Shown here: positions 23,344 through 30,576 of the stretch, in pieces
How positions within the stretch are numbered: position 1 is the first letter of the stretch
Layout: each line of letters starts with the position of its first letter
Assembly (NCBI GenBank): GCA_020848275.1
Contig: JADLAK010000022.1
Location: 1 to 33,977 of the forward strand
Direction of reading: 5' to 3'
Source of the DNA: Planctomycetota bacterium
Lineage (GTDB): Bacteria; Planctomycetota; UBA8742; UBA2392
Length of the DNA stretch: 33,977 nucleotides
The notes under the pieces: generated by a model
What the model was told of the DNA's origin: nothing
Databases searched by the model: none
What the model saw: only the letters and a program-made list of their open reading frames with translations
Program-made: the position numbers and the translations under genes

Positions 23344-24775
23344 CCTGCTGGCGCTGATCGTTGTCGCCGCGCTGAATGTCAGCGCCACCGCCGAGGGCGA
23401 ATCGGCGTCGCTCGCGGATTCCATCAGCGCGCGGCTCAAACAGGCCGAGGGCAAACGCGGCACGGCGGGCTGCCTGGTCGTCGACCTCGACAGCGGCAAA
23501 ACGGTCGCGAGCTACAACCAAACGACGCTGCTTGCGCCCGCCAGCAACATGAAAGTTCTCACCAGCGCGGCGGCGCTGTGCACACTCGGCAAAGACTTCG
23601 AGTTCGTGACGCGCGTGTTTTCGCGCGGCGACGTCAAAGAAGGAACCCTCAGCGGCGATCTCTGCATCGTTGGCGGCGGCGACCCGAACATCTCCGGGCG
23701 CTTTTACGAGGGGGACTGCCTGAAGCTTTTCAAAGATTGGGCCGCAAAGTTGAAGCAAGCAGGCATTATTAAAGTCGGCGGCGATTTGCTGTACGACAGC
23801 ACGCTGTTTGGCGGCCCCGCGTTCTGCGAGGGCTGGCCCAAAGACGACCAGTACGTGAACTGGTACTGCGCCGAAGTCAGCGCGCTGGCCTTCAACGACA
23901 ATTGCGTCGGCATCAAGGTATTGCCCGGCAAGGAAGGCGAGACGGGCAAGATCGAACTGTCGCCCGCCACGAGTTACGTAAAGGTCGTCAACCAGACCAA
24001 AACCATCGCGGGCAAGGGCGCCGTCGCCGTCGGCATCATGCGGCCGCGCGATGCCAACACATTCACGGTAAAGGGAACTGTCCCGGAGAAGTCGACCTGG
24101 GGCTACACTGACGATTCGACCGTGACCGACCCCGCGCTTTACGCGGCGACGGTCTTCAAGGAAACGCTGGAAGCTTGCGGTATTGCCGTTGCAGGCAAGA
24201 TTTCGCCTTTCACCATGACCTCCGACGAGCTTATTAAATTTACGTCGCGCGTTGAACACCGCGCGAAATTCACGGACGCGCTAAAACCCGTCAACACCAA
24301 CAGCCAGAACCTGCACGCGGAAATGCTTTTCCGCCATGTCGGCCTCGCTTACGCGGGCAAGGGCAGCTTTAAAACCGGCGAAGCGGGCGTAATGGACTTC
24401 CTGTCGAAGCAGGAAATCGACCACGAGGGCGTCGTGATTCTCGACGGCAGCGGCCTGTCCGCGGGCAACCGCGTCACGGCCAGGTTGATGACGGAAGTGC
24501 TCAAGTTGATGGCGCGGCGCGAGGACCGCGAAGTGTTTAAAAGCAGCCTCGCCGTTGGCGGCGAGACCGGCACGCTCGACAAACGCATGAAGGATAAGCT
24601 GCTCAAGGGCCGTGTGTTCGCCAAGACCGGCTACATCGACGGCGTGCACGCGCTTTCGGGCTATCTTGACGCCGGCACGCGCCACTACGCGTTTTCGATG
24701 CTGATGACCGATTGCGGCGACGCCAAGGACGCTATGGACGACATCCTGCTCATGCTCGCCAAGGCCGCGGGCTAA
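23321..24775 (+). CDS. dacB: D-alanyl-D-alanine carboxypeptidase/endopeptidase, PBP4 type
   Basis: A periplasmic serine peptidase that trims or cleaves peptidoglycan cross-links (peptidase family S13). 484 residues, with a signal peptide (about 1-24, ending SATAEG). The three penicillin-binding motifs are present: SxxK at S75-K78 (PASNMK), SxN at 328-330 (SQN) and KTG at 435-437 (FAKTGYIDGV). The long stretch between the first two, including GDLCIVGGGDPNISG, is the extra domain typical of PBP4. The start is a TTG at 23321 preceded by GAGG, inside the end of the GNAT-like gene. The organism therefore probably has a peptidoglycan wall. Confidence 0.92.
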   Translation: MTTFSRVSLLALIVVAALNVSATAEGESASLADSISARLKQAEGKRGTAGCLVVDLDSGKTVASYNQTTLLAPASNMKVLTSAAALCTLGKDFEFVTRVFSRGDVKEGTLSGDLCIVGGGDPNISGRFYEGDCLKLFKDWAAKLKQAGIIKVGGDLLYDSTLFGGPAFCEGWPKDDQYVNWYCAEVSALAFNDNCVGIKVLPGKEGETGKIELSPATSYVKVVNQTKTIAGKGAVAVGIMRPRDANTFTVKGTVPEKSTWGYTDDSTVTDPALYAATVFKETLEACGIAVAGKISPFTMTSDELIKFTSRVEHRAKFTDALKPVNTNSQNLHAEMLFRHVGLAYAGKGSFKTGEAGVMDFLSKQEIDHEGVVILDGSGLSAGNRVTARLMTEVLKLMARREDREVFKSSLAVGGETGTLDKRMKDKLLKGRVFAKTGYIDGVHALSGYLDAGTRHYAFSMLMTDCGDAKDAMDDILLMLAKAAG

Positions 24776-24854
24776 AGCATTTTCAAGATTACCGTGCCGG
24801 TTTCTGCTTGCGGCGAGCATCGCATAAACTCGGCACACTAACCTTGAAAAAGCT

Positions 24855-25114
24855 CTAAAAACGATCGCGCCAAACGCGTTTATCGCGTGCAGAATGTACG
24901 ACGGAATAGATGACGACTTCGTCATCTTTCACCCGGTAAACAATGATGTAAGGAAACCCGGGTACGGCGACGAACCGTGCCTTAAGTTTGCGAACACGGA
25001 CGTGATGGCGCAGAGGATGATCGTGCCCTTTCCGGTTTGTTTGGATTCGTACCAGCCTTCGGTCTCGATCAGGTCAGTGTCCACTTCGTCCCGGACGACT
25101 AGACGATATGTCAC
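24855..25114 (-). pseudogene. Frameshifted and shortened ParE/RelE-type toxin
   Basis: The gene starts with a GTG overlapping the antitoxin stop (GTGA). The first 30 codons are clearly ParE-like (MTYRLVVRDEVDTDLIETEG, then WYESKQTGKG). The frame then leaves the family and ends early at 24929. In another frame the family resumes: ARFVAVPGFPYIIVYRVKDD, then EVVIYSVVHSARDKRVW, stopping at 24855. About 20 residues that normally join the halves are missing, so an out-of-frame internal deletion probably inactivated it. Base composition here is clearly lower in GC than the neighbours (about 45% at 24901-24960), suggesting acquired DNA. Confidence 0.8.
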
Positions 25115-25347
25115 TTGCCGAGCCTGCGCTTCAGCCGCTGGTCAAACTCTTCCCACGGAATCGCCGATTTGGGATCGCGTTCGTGGTCGGCGATGCGTTT
25201 TTCGATCATCCGTTTCTGCGCATCCGTCAGCGGATCATCGCCGTCTATCCATTCTTCGCCTGACAGTTCGTCAATCTTTGCGCGGACCTTCTTGAGATCC
25301 CTGGGCGAAAGCTTGGAAAGCGCTTTGATGATTTCGGTCGTGCTCAT
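25111..25347 (-). CDS. Addiction-module antitoxin (TIGR02574/PF09720 type)
   Basis: 78 residues. The start MSTTEIIKALSKLSPRDLKK and the end SAIPWEEFDQRLKRRL fit the small putative addiction-module component found just upstream of RelE/ParE toxins, with a helical N-terminus for DNA contact or dimerisation and a tail that wraps the toxin. The longer open frame running up to 25692 is not supported; the ATG at 25347 is the family start. The antitoxin is intact while its toxin is broken, so it may persist as an orphan able to neutralise related toxins (inference). Confidence 0.82.
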   Translation of the reverse strand: MSTTEIIKALSKLSPRDLKKVRAKIDELSGEEWIDGDDPLTDAQKRMIEKRIADHERDPKSAIPWEEFDQRLKRRLGK

Positions 25348-25440
25348 GGCCTCGATTTTACCCGGACGCATCCCGCCAACAAGCAGCTCAATAGGCCAAT
25401 TCGCGAGGATGCTTTGCGTTATGCGGCGCCAGCGCGTTAG

Positions 25441-25905
25441 ATGCCTAGCATGGGGGTCCTTCGGCGATTTCTGCGCTCCGGTCATCCGCTGATCGGCGGG
25501 GCGATGATATTGCTCGCCGTCGGCGCGACAGCCCTTTTGTTCATCGAGGGCGCGGGGCCCGGCGTCGCGGCGCTGCCCGTCGTGCCGAAACAAGCGCCGG
25601 GCAGCGACAAGTTCTGGCACTTTCTCGCGCACTTCTGCGTGACGTTGCTGCTGTTTTGCGGCGGCTTGTTGTGGCGGCGGCGTCCGAGACATTCGCGCCG
25701 CTGGCCGCTAGCCACGCTGGCGTTCGCCGTCGATTTTGCCGGCGGCCTGACCGTCGAACTCGTGCAGATGTTCGCAGGCGCCGCACACGGCCGCCGCTTT
25801 GAATACGGCGATCTCGCCGCAAACGCGTCGGGCGCACTCGCCGCCGTCGCGATTGGCGTGGCGTTGTGGACGATCATCGTCCCGCCGCGGTCACGCCGTG
25901 GCTGA
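25441..25905 (+). CDS. VanZ-like membrane protein
   Basis: 154 residues with about four hydrophobic segments. VanZ-like features: SDKFWHFLAHF (55-65) after the first membrane segment, then ELVQMFAG and RRFEYGDLAANASGALAAV (118-136), matching the pattern ExxQ ... R/F-x-DxxxNxxGA. In VanZ itself the protein gives low-level teicoplanin resistance; the role of chromosomal relatives is unknown. An ATG nine bases further on is an alternative start. Its 3' end overlaps the convergent epimerase gene by 15 bases. Confidence 0.8.
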   Translation: MPSMGVLRRFLRSGHPLIGGAMILLAVGATALLFIEGAGPGVAALPVVPKQAPGSDKFWHFLAHFCVTLLLFCGGLLWRRRPRHSRRWPLATLAFAVDFAGGLTVELVQMFAGAAHGRRFEYGDLAANASGALAAVAIGVALWTIIVPPRSRRG

Positions 25906-26883
25906 CGCAGCGGCCGTTGGCACAGTTGCGGCGATCATAGCTGCCGGCACGGGGATCACGGGCTGGCCCGTGAACTCGACCTTGCCGCGCGAGCGCAGCA
26001 CGTGGCGCACGGCGTCTGCCAACTGCGTGTGTTTAAACACGTAGCCCGCTTCCGTCAGCCGCGCCGGCAGCACGTTCTGGTCGCTCAGGAACATCTCCGT
26101 CCCCATGCCGCCCGGCAGCGCCAAAAACAGCGGCCCCGGCACGCAGAACAGCGTCGGACGCATCAGCACTCGGCCCATCGTCTTGGTGAAAACCTTGTTC
26201 GTGACCGGGTTAGGCGCGGTCACGTTGATCGGGCCCGAGAGCTTGTCGTTCATCAGCGCGAAGTACGTCGCACCCACGACGTCGTCGATGCTCACCCACG
26301 GGAAGTGCTGGCGACCGTTGCCGAATTTGCCGCCCAGGCCGAGCTTGAAGGGCAGCAGCATGCTCTTGAACGCACCGCCGCGCGGGCTGAGCACAAGGCC
26401 AAAGCGCAGGTTGACGACCCTGATACCCGCGATGGTTGCGGGCAGCGTCGCCTGCTCCCACGAGCGCACGACGTTGGCGAGAAAGCCAAGGCCCGGCGAA
26501 CTCGCCTCGGTCAACACTTCGCCCGGGCGCGAGCCGAAATAACCGACGGCCGATGCGCACAGCATCACTTTGGGCGGGTTCTTCAGCTTGGCCAGCGCGC
26601 GGCAAAGCAGTTCCGTCGCGTGCGAACGGCTCTCGAGGATGCGGCGCTTGGCCTCGGGCGTCCAGATCTGCGCCACGCTTTCGCCCGCAAGGTGAATCAC
26701 CGCGTCGAAGCCCTCGAGTTTCTCGGTGTCGATGCGCCCTTCGCCCGGTCGCCACAACACGTCGCCGCCCTTCAGCTTCGAAGGGCTGCGGACCATGCGC
26801 GTGACGGTGTGGCCGCCCGCGGTCAAAAACGGAATCAGCGCTTGGCCGATCAGGCCCGACGCGCCCGACACGAGAATTTTCAT
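25891..26883 (-). CDS. TIGR01777-type NAD(P)-dependent epimerase (YfcH-like)
   Basis: 330 residues of the extended short-chain dehydrogenase fold: nucleotide-binding GASGLIG (7-13), then HLAGESV (64-70), WTPEAKRRILESR with the family's helix, and CASAVGYFG (109-117) holding the usual Ser and Tyr region. The C-terminal part matches the DUF1731 domain (LPARLTEAGYVFKHTQLADA). The last about 30 residues are Ala/Val/Pro-rich and probably unstructured. The substrate of this family is not firmly known. It is transcribed alone on the minus strand and converges with the VanZ-like gene. Confidence 0.88.
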   Translation of the reverse strand: MKILVSGASGLIGQALIPFLTAGGHTVTRMVRSPSKLKGGDVLWRPGEGRIDTEKLEGFDAVIHLAGESVAQIWTPEAKRRILESRSHATELLCRALAKLKNPPKVMLCASAVGYFGSRPGEVLTEASSPGLGFLANVVRSWEQATLPATIAGIRVVNLRFGLVLSPRGGAFKSMLLPFKLGLGGKFGNGRQHFPWVSIDDVVGATYFALMNDKLSGPINVTAPNPVTNKVFTKTMGRVLMRPTLFCVPGPLFLALPGGMGTEMFLSDQNVLPARLTEAGYVFKHTQLADAVRHVLRSRGKVEFTGQPVIPVPAAMIAATVPTAAASATA

Positions 26884-26951
26884 GGACCGACCTTTCGTTC
26901 CCAGCGCGTCAGGTTATGCCCGCAATCGAACGCGCGCTCAAGCGTTGGGTC

Positions 26952-27026
26952 GGGTTCAGGTGCGGGGTCAGGAAGAAGAACTCTTGCGCGTCACTGATTC
27001 TGAACCTGAACCTAGACCTGAACCTG
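26952..27026. repeat. TTCAGG iterated inverted element (6-bp period), intergenic copy
   Basis: The left arm 26952-26973 has GGTTCAGGTGCGGGGTCAGG, and the right arm 26996-27026 has ATTCTGAACCTGAACC followed by TAGACCTGAACCTG. The right arm shares ATTCTGAACCT with the copy inside the E1 dehydrogenase gene at 29562-29687, which marks them as one family. It lies between the divergent epimerase and lipoprotein genes. Confidence 0.75.
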
Positions 27027-27073
27027 TTTTTTGGCAAACTCCGCCCCGGAAACCCACTACCCGGAGACGCCGC

Positions 27074-27616
27074 ATGAAACGCCTTGCCCTGCTGTCCCTG
27101 ATCGCCCTCGTCACCATCATCGCCACCGGTTGCGGCGGCATGCCCAAGCCGAAGATCGACGAAGTTCCCAACGCCGCGGGCACGACCAATGTGCGCATCG
27201 CGATCGTCGCCAGCAACTACGACAGCAGTTGGGATAACGAAAAGGTCAAGCTGATCGTCAACCAGGAATGGCTGAACAACGACGGCGCGCCGGTACAGTC
27301 GGAAGTCGTGGGCGAGAAGGCCTATAACGGCCCGCAGGCGAACTCGCGCGGCAAGCTGCAACTCAAGGATATCCGCGGCAACCAGACCCGCGACGTGAAC
27401 CTGGGCATTGAGCTAAAGAGCGGCACCGATCCCCTCAACCAGAACGTCAGCTCCTCGAGCCGTTTCCGCTGGGGCATGGGCAGCATGGCCGAGACCGACC
27501 TGCTGATCCTCGCCGCTGTCAGCCGCACCGGCAACAACAGCTACAACATCGACGCCTGCTACGCCGTCGACTTGAGCAACGGACGCATGGAACAACTGCT
27601 GCCGCGCAACAAGTAA
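27074..27616 (+). CDS. Small lipoprotein of unknown function
   Basis: 180 residues from an ATG preceded by GGAG. The signal MKRLALLSLIALVTIIATGC ends in a lipobox (ATGC) with Cys20, then Gly-Gly. The mature part alternates strands (NVRIAIVASNYDSSW, VKLIVNQEWLNNDG, RDVNLGIELKSG, ETDLLILAAVSR), suggesting a small beta-sandwich. No family motif is recognised. It probably ends at the hairpins after 27616. The longer frame beginning at 26726 lies antisense to the epimerase gene and is rejected. Confidence 0.78.
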   Translation: MKRLALLSLIALVTIIATGCGGMPKPKIDEVPNAAGTTNVRIAIVASNYDSSWDNEKVKLIVNQEWLNNDGAPVQSEVVGEKAYNGPQANSRGKLQLKDIRGNQTRDVNLGIELKSGTDPLNQNVSSSSRFRWGMGSMAETDLLILAAVSRTGNNSYNIDACYAVDLSNGRMEQLLPRNK

Positions 27617-27620
27617 AGTG

Positions 27621-27641
27621 ATGTAGGCATCCTGCCTGCAT
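27621..27641. repeat. First of three consecutive hairpins
   Basis: ATGTAGGCA pairs with TGCCTGCAT (one mismatch) around a TCC loop, directly after the lipoprotein stop. It looks like another REP-type palindrome. Confidence 0.5.
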
Positions 27642-27644
27642 GTG

Positions 27645-27676
27645 GTGCGGCCGTCTTCGGCCGCACTGCGTTTTAA
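27645..27676 (+). terminator. Probable intrinsic terminator after the small lipoprotein
   Basis: GTGCGGCCG (27645-27653) pairs perfectly with CGGCCGCAC (27658-27666) around TCTT, followed by TGCGTTTTAA. The 9-bp GC-rich stem and short T-run fit a Rho-independent terminator. A further palindrome, TGCGGGCC/GGCCCGCA, follows at 27677-27695. Confidence 0.6.
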
Positions 27677-27695
27677 TGCGGGCCGGAGGCCCGCA
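27677..27695. repeat. Third hairpin of the cluster
   Basis: TGCGGGCC pairs with GGCCCGCA around GGA, an 8-bp perfect stem. The remainder of the gap up to the E1 gene (27696-27786) shows no clear signal. Confidence 0.5.
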
Positions 27696-27786
27696 ACACG
27701 CGCGGGCGGGACGTCCACGTCACAGTTGACGCCGGGAGCGGCCTTAGCGACCATGGCGGGGCGAGTTCGGGCTGACCACACAACTT

Positions 27787-29979
27787 ATGGGCAAACAATC
27801 CACACCTACCAAGACCGCCTTGCCTGAGCGCTATCTCGGCCACGAGCGCGCCTGGCGCACGCTTTATCTCGGCCGCCTGATCGACAACGAGGCGCCGAAC
27901 TTCCTGCGCAAGGCCATTGGCTGGAGCTACCACGCGCCCAACGCCGGCCACGACGCCATCCAGCTCGCGCTCGGCAGCACATTCCGCCCCGGCCAGGACC
28001 ACCTGTTTCCTTATTACCGCGACCTGACCACGGCGCTCGCCGGCGGCATCACCGCCAAGGAAATCCTGCTCAACGGCCTCTCGCGCGACGAGGATGTCGC
28101 CAGCGGCGGCAGGCATATGTCCAACCACTTCGCCAAGCCGTCGATCAACATCCACAACGTTTCTTCGTGCGTCTCGAACCATATTCAACACGCGGCGGGC
28201 CTTGGCCGCGCGATCAAACACTACGGCGCCGATAGCGTGGTCTATTGCAGCTTCGGTGAAAGCAGCACCAGCGAGGGCTATGTCTTCGAGGCGCTCAACG
28301 GCATCAGCCACGAAAAATTGCCCGTGGTGACGGTGATGCAGGACAACGGCTACGGCATCTCGGTGCCCAAGCGCGATCAGACCACCAACGAGGCCAGCGC
28401 CGACAATTTCGCGGGGCTCGCCGACACGCGTATCTGGAAGGTCGACGGTCGCGATGTGATCGCCTGTTTCAAGGCGATGGAAGAGGCCACGCGCTTTGCG
28501 CGCGAGGGCAAGGGCTGCGCGATTGTCTACGCGTTTTGCGTGCGCATTGGCAGCCACTCCAACAGCGACAACCACATTCTTTACCGCGACGAAAAAGAAC
28601 TCGCCGAGGCGCGTGCCCACGATCCGCTGCCGATTTTCCGCAAGTGGCTGCTCGAACAGGACGTGACCGAGAATTTCCTGCGTGCGGCGGAGTCCGACGC
28701 CCAGCGCGAATTCGACGAAGCCCGCGAATACGCCGAAAAAGCGCCGCTGCCCGACAGCCGCACCGCGCAAGATTTTGCGATAGCCCCGGCGTTCGAGCCC
28801 CAGGATTATCCCGGCGGCGTGCCGACAGTGACCGACGCGACCAAGCTTGTCGTCCACTTCGAGGACAAGCAGGGCCGCGGTTTGACGCTGCGCCAGGGCA
28901 TCAACGCCGCGCTGCGCCGCGAGTTCCGCGACAACCCCGATACCTTCCTCTGGGGCCAGGACATCGCCAACAAGGAAAAGGAAGGCATCTTCCTTGTCAC
29001 CAAGGGCATGCAGGCGGAGTTCGGCAGCGACCGCGTTTTCAATGCGCCGATTGCCGAAAATTTCATCGTCGGCACGGCCAACGGTTTCTCACGCTACAGT
29101 CCCAAGATCCGCGTCGTGGTCGAGGGCGCGGAGTTCGCCGACTACTTCTGGCCCGCCATGGACCAGTACATCGAGTGCTCGCACGAATACTACCGCACGC
29201 GCGGCCAGTTCACGCCCAACGTCGTGATGCGGCTGGCGTCGGGCGGCTACATCGGTGGCGGCCTGTACCACAGTCAGACCATCGAGGGCTCGCTGGCGAA
29301 CATCCCGGGCGTGCGGATTGTCTACCCGGCGTTTGCGGACGACGCCTATGGCCTGATGCGCACGGCGATGAAGTCGCGCGGCCCGACGATGTTCATGGAA
29401 CCCAAGGGCCTCTACAACGACCCGCGCACGCGCGCCAAAATCCCCGAAGACTTCCACGTCCCGTTCGGCAAGGCGCGCCTGCGCCGCGACGGCACGGATG
29501 TCTGCGTGATTTCCTACGGCAACGCCATCCACATGGCGCTGAAAGCGGCGGAAGAGCTTTCTGGTTCAGGTGCAGGTTCAGGTGCAGGTTCAGGTGCACG
29601 TTCAGGTGCAGGTTCAGGTTCAGGTTCAGGTTCAGGTTCAGAAAAACCAACCAACCGGAATTCTGAACCTGGACCTGAACCTGTTTCAGTTGCCGTTCTC
29701 GACTTGCGTTCCCTCGTCCCGCTCGACGAAGAAGCCATCCTCGCGCTGGTCAAGAAGTGCGGCCGCGTCGTGATCGCCCACGAGGGCCCGGAGTTCGGCG
29801 GTTACGGCGGCGAAGTTGCGGCGCTGATTGCCAAGAAAGCGTTTGAACACCTCGACGCGCCGATTGAACGCGTCGGCGCCAAGTTCACGCCTGTGCCCTT
29901 CAGCCCCATCCTCGAAAAATCCATCCTGCCCCAACCCGCCGACATCACCGCCGCCATCCTCCGCGCATCTCAGTATTGA
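27787..29979 (+). CDS. Fused alpha-beta E1 of a branched-chain-type 2-oxoacid dehydrogenase, carrying a repeat-derived loop
   Basis: Thiamine-diphosphate enzyme that decarboxylates branched-chain 2-oxoacids and passes the acyl group to a lipoyl E2. 730 residues. The alpha part (about 1-350) has YYRDLTTAL (76-84) and a diphosphate-binding region starting GESSTSEG (157-164), ending QDNGYGISVP (185-194); GDG and NN of the classical motif are GES and DN, as I recall for other fused E1s. The beta part begins about 365 (LTLRQGINAALRREF), with FNAPIAENFIVGTANG and the C-terminal VLDLRSLVPLDEEAIL and GRVVIAHEGPEFGGYG. Residues about 592-634 are a Ser/Gly then Glu/Pro-rich insertion between AAEEL and VSVAVLDL, encoded by a TTCAGG repeat. 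No E2 or E3 gene is here. The stop overlaps the next start (TGATG). Confidence 0.9.
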   Translation: MGKQSTPTKTALPERYLGHERAWRTLYLGRLIDNEAPNFLRKAIGWSYHAPNAGHDAIQLALGSTFRPGQDHLFPYYRDLTTALAGGITAKEILLNGLSRDEDVASGGRHMSNHFAKPSINIHNVSSCVSNHIQHAAGLGRAIKHYGADSVVYCSFGESSTSEGYVFEALNGISHEKLPVVTVMQDNGYGISVPKRDQTTNEASADNFAGLADTRIWKVDGRDVIACFKAMEEATRFAREGKGCAIVYAFCVRIGSHSNSDNHILYRDEKELAEARAHDPLPIFRKWLLEQDVTENFLRAAESDAQREFDEAREYAEKAPLPDSRTAQDFAIAPAFEPQDYPGGVPTVTDATKLVVHFEDKQGRGLTLRQGINAALRREFRDNPDTFLWGQDIANKEKEGIFLVTKGMQAEFGSDRVFNAPIAENFIVGTANGFSRYSPKIRVVVEGAEFADYFWPAMDQYIECSHEYYRTRGQFTPNVVMRLASGGYIGGGLYHSQTIEGSLANIPGVRIVYPAFADDAYGLMRTAMKSRGPTMFMEPKGLYNDPRTRAKIPEDFHVPFGKARLRRDGTDVCVISYGNAIHMALKAAEELSGSGAGSGAGSGARSGAGSGSGSGSGSEKPTNRNSEPGPEPVSVAVLDLRSLVPLDEEAILALVKKCGRVVIAHEGPEFGGYGGEVAALIAKKAFEHLDAPIERVGAKFTPVPFSPILEKSILPQPADITAAILRASQY
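29562..29687. repeat. TTCAGG iterated inverted element inside the E1 coding sequence
   Basis: The left arm 29562-29642 is about thirteen 6-base units alternating GGTTCA and GGTGCA. The right arm 29660-29687 is the inverse, ATTCTGAACCTGGACCTGAA and on. The loop is AAAAACCAACCAACCGG-like. It keeps the reading frame: the left arm gives (Ser-Gly/Ala-Gly)n and the right arm gives Glu-Pro-Gly-Pro-Glu-Pro. The same family occurs between genes at 26952-27026. Confidence 0.85.
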
Positions 29980-30470
29980 TGACCTACGACCTGTCGAAAT
30001 TTTTGGATAAGCCGGGACAGCCGGGATGGGCGGGCGCATTGATGGACGAATACGCGCGCGCGGCCGGGGATTTCTGCCGCGCGGTCGAGGCGTTGCCCGT
30101 TACGACATCGCAAAAGGTCAAGAAATCTGAAGACCCGGACTGCACGTCGATCCAGAACATCTGCGTGCATGTGCTGCTCGCCGCACGCGGCTACGCCAAC
30201 CACCTGCTGCGCGCGCAGGACCTGTCGCTGCCCTACCAGCGCGAAATCAGCGTCGAGCAGATCAACGGTCCCAGGGCCGTGCGGCCGATGCTGGCGGAGT
30301 TCACGCGCTACACCGAACGCGTGCTGGCGGAAATCCTGAAGCTGCCGCAGGAACAACAGGAAGCGATTGTCGTGCGCGTGACCTGGGGGCTGCCGATGCA
30401 GATCGACCTGTTGATCGAGCACGCGATTGTGCACCTGTTGCGCCACCGCCGTCAGGTCGAACGGTGGTAA
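29979..30470 (+). CDS. DinB-like four-helix metalloprotein
   Basis: 163 residues, all-helical by appearance. Histidines are placed as in the DinB/YfiT superfamily: one in the second helix (NICVHVLLAARGYANHLL, H64 region) and an HxxxH pair near the end (IEHAIVHLLRHRRQVERW). Members bind a divalent metal and some are thiol-dependent transferases; no specific function can be given. The ATG at 29979 overlaps the E1 stop (TGATG), so it is translated with the E1 gene. Its mRNA probably ends at the palindrome at 30522. Confidence 0.72.
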   Translation: MTYDLSKFLDKPGQPGWAGALMDEYARAAGDFCRAVEALPVTTSQKVKKSEDPDCTSIQNICVHVLLAARGYANHLLRAQDLSLPYQREISVEQINGPRAVRPMLAEFTRYTERVLAEILKLPQEQQEAIVVRVTWGLPMQIDLLIEHAIVHLLRHRRQVERW

Positions 30471-30521
30471 ATGATGCATGGCATGCGCCGCCGACGCATG
30501 GGCGTTGAACACGCAATAACC

Positions 30522-30545
30522 AAGGGCCCGCAATTGCGGGCCCTT
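30522..30545. terminator. Bidirectional hairpin between convergent genes
   Basis: AAGGGCCCGC and GCGGGCCCTT form a perfect 10-bp stem around AATT. It lies 51 bases after the DinB-like stop and 31 bases after the stop of the minus-strand lipoprotein gene. The stem carries A and T at its base on both sides but lacks a long T-run, so a shared terminator is likely but not certain. Confidence 0.65.
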
Positions 30546-30576
30546 CACAACTACGGGCGAGGACCTGTGCCGCTAA

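Noticed and set aside
24776..24854. Inverted repeat AGCATTTTCAAG / CTTGAAAAAGCT flanking 55 bases after dacB
   Set aside because: The arms are only 12 bases with one mismatch and a long loop, too weak to call a terminator or element. The gap otherwise shows nothing.
25348..25692. Longer antitoxin of 193 residues
   Set aside because: The upstream part is antisense to the VanZ-like gene and rich in Gln/Arg without family features; the family start is the ATG at 25347.
29562..29687. CRISPR-like or satellite array
   Set aside because: There are no spacers; units are 6 bases and the two arms are inverted. It is an iterated palindrome within a gene.
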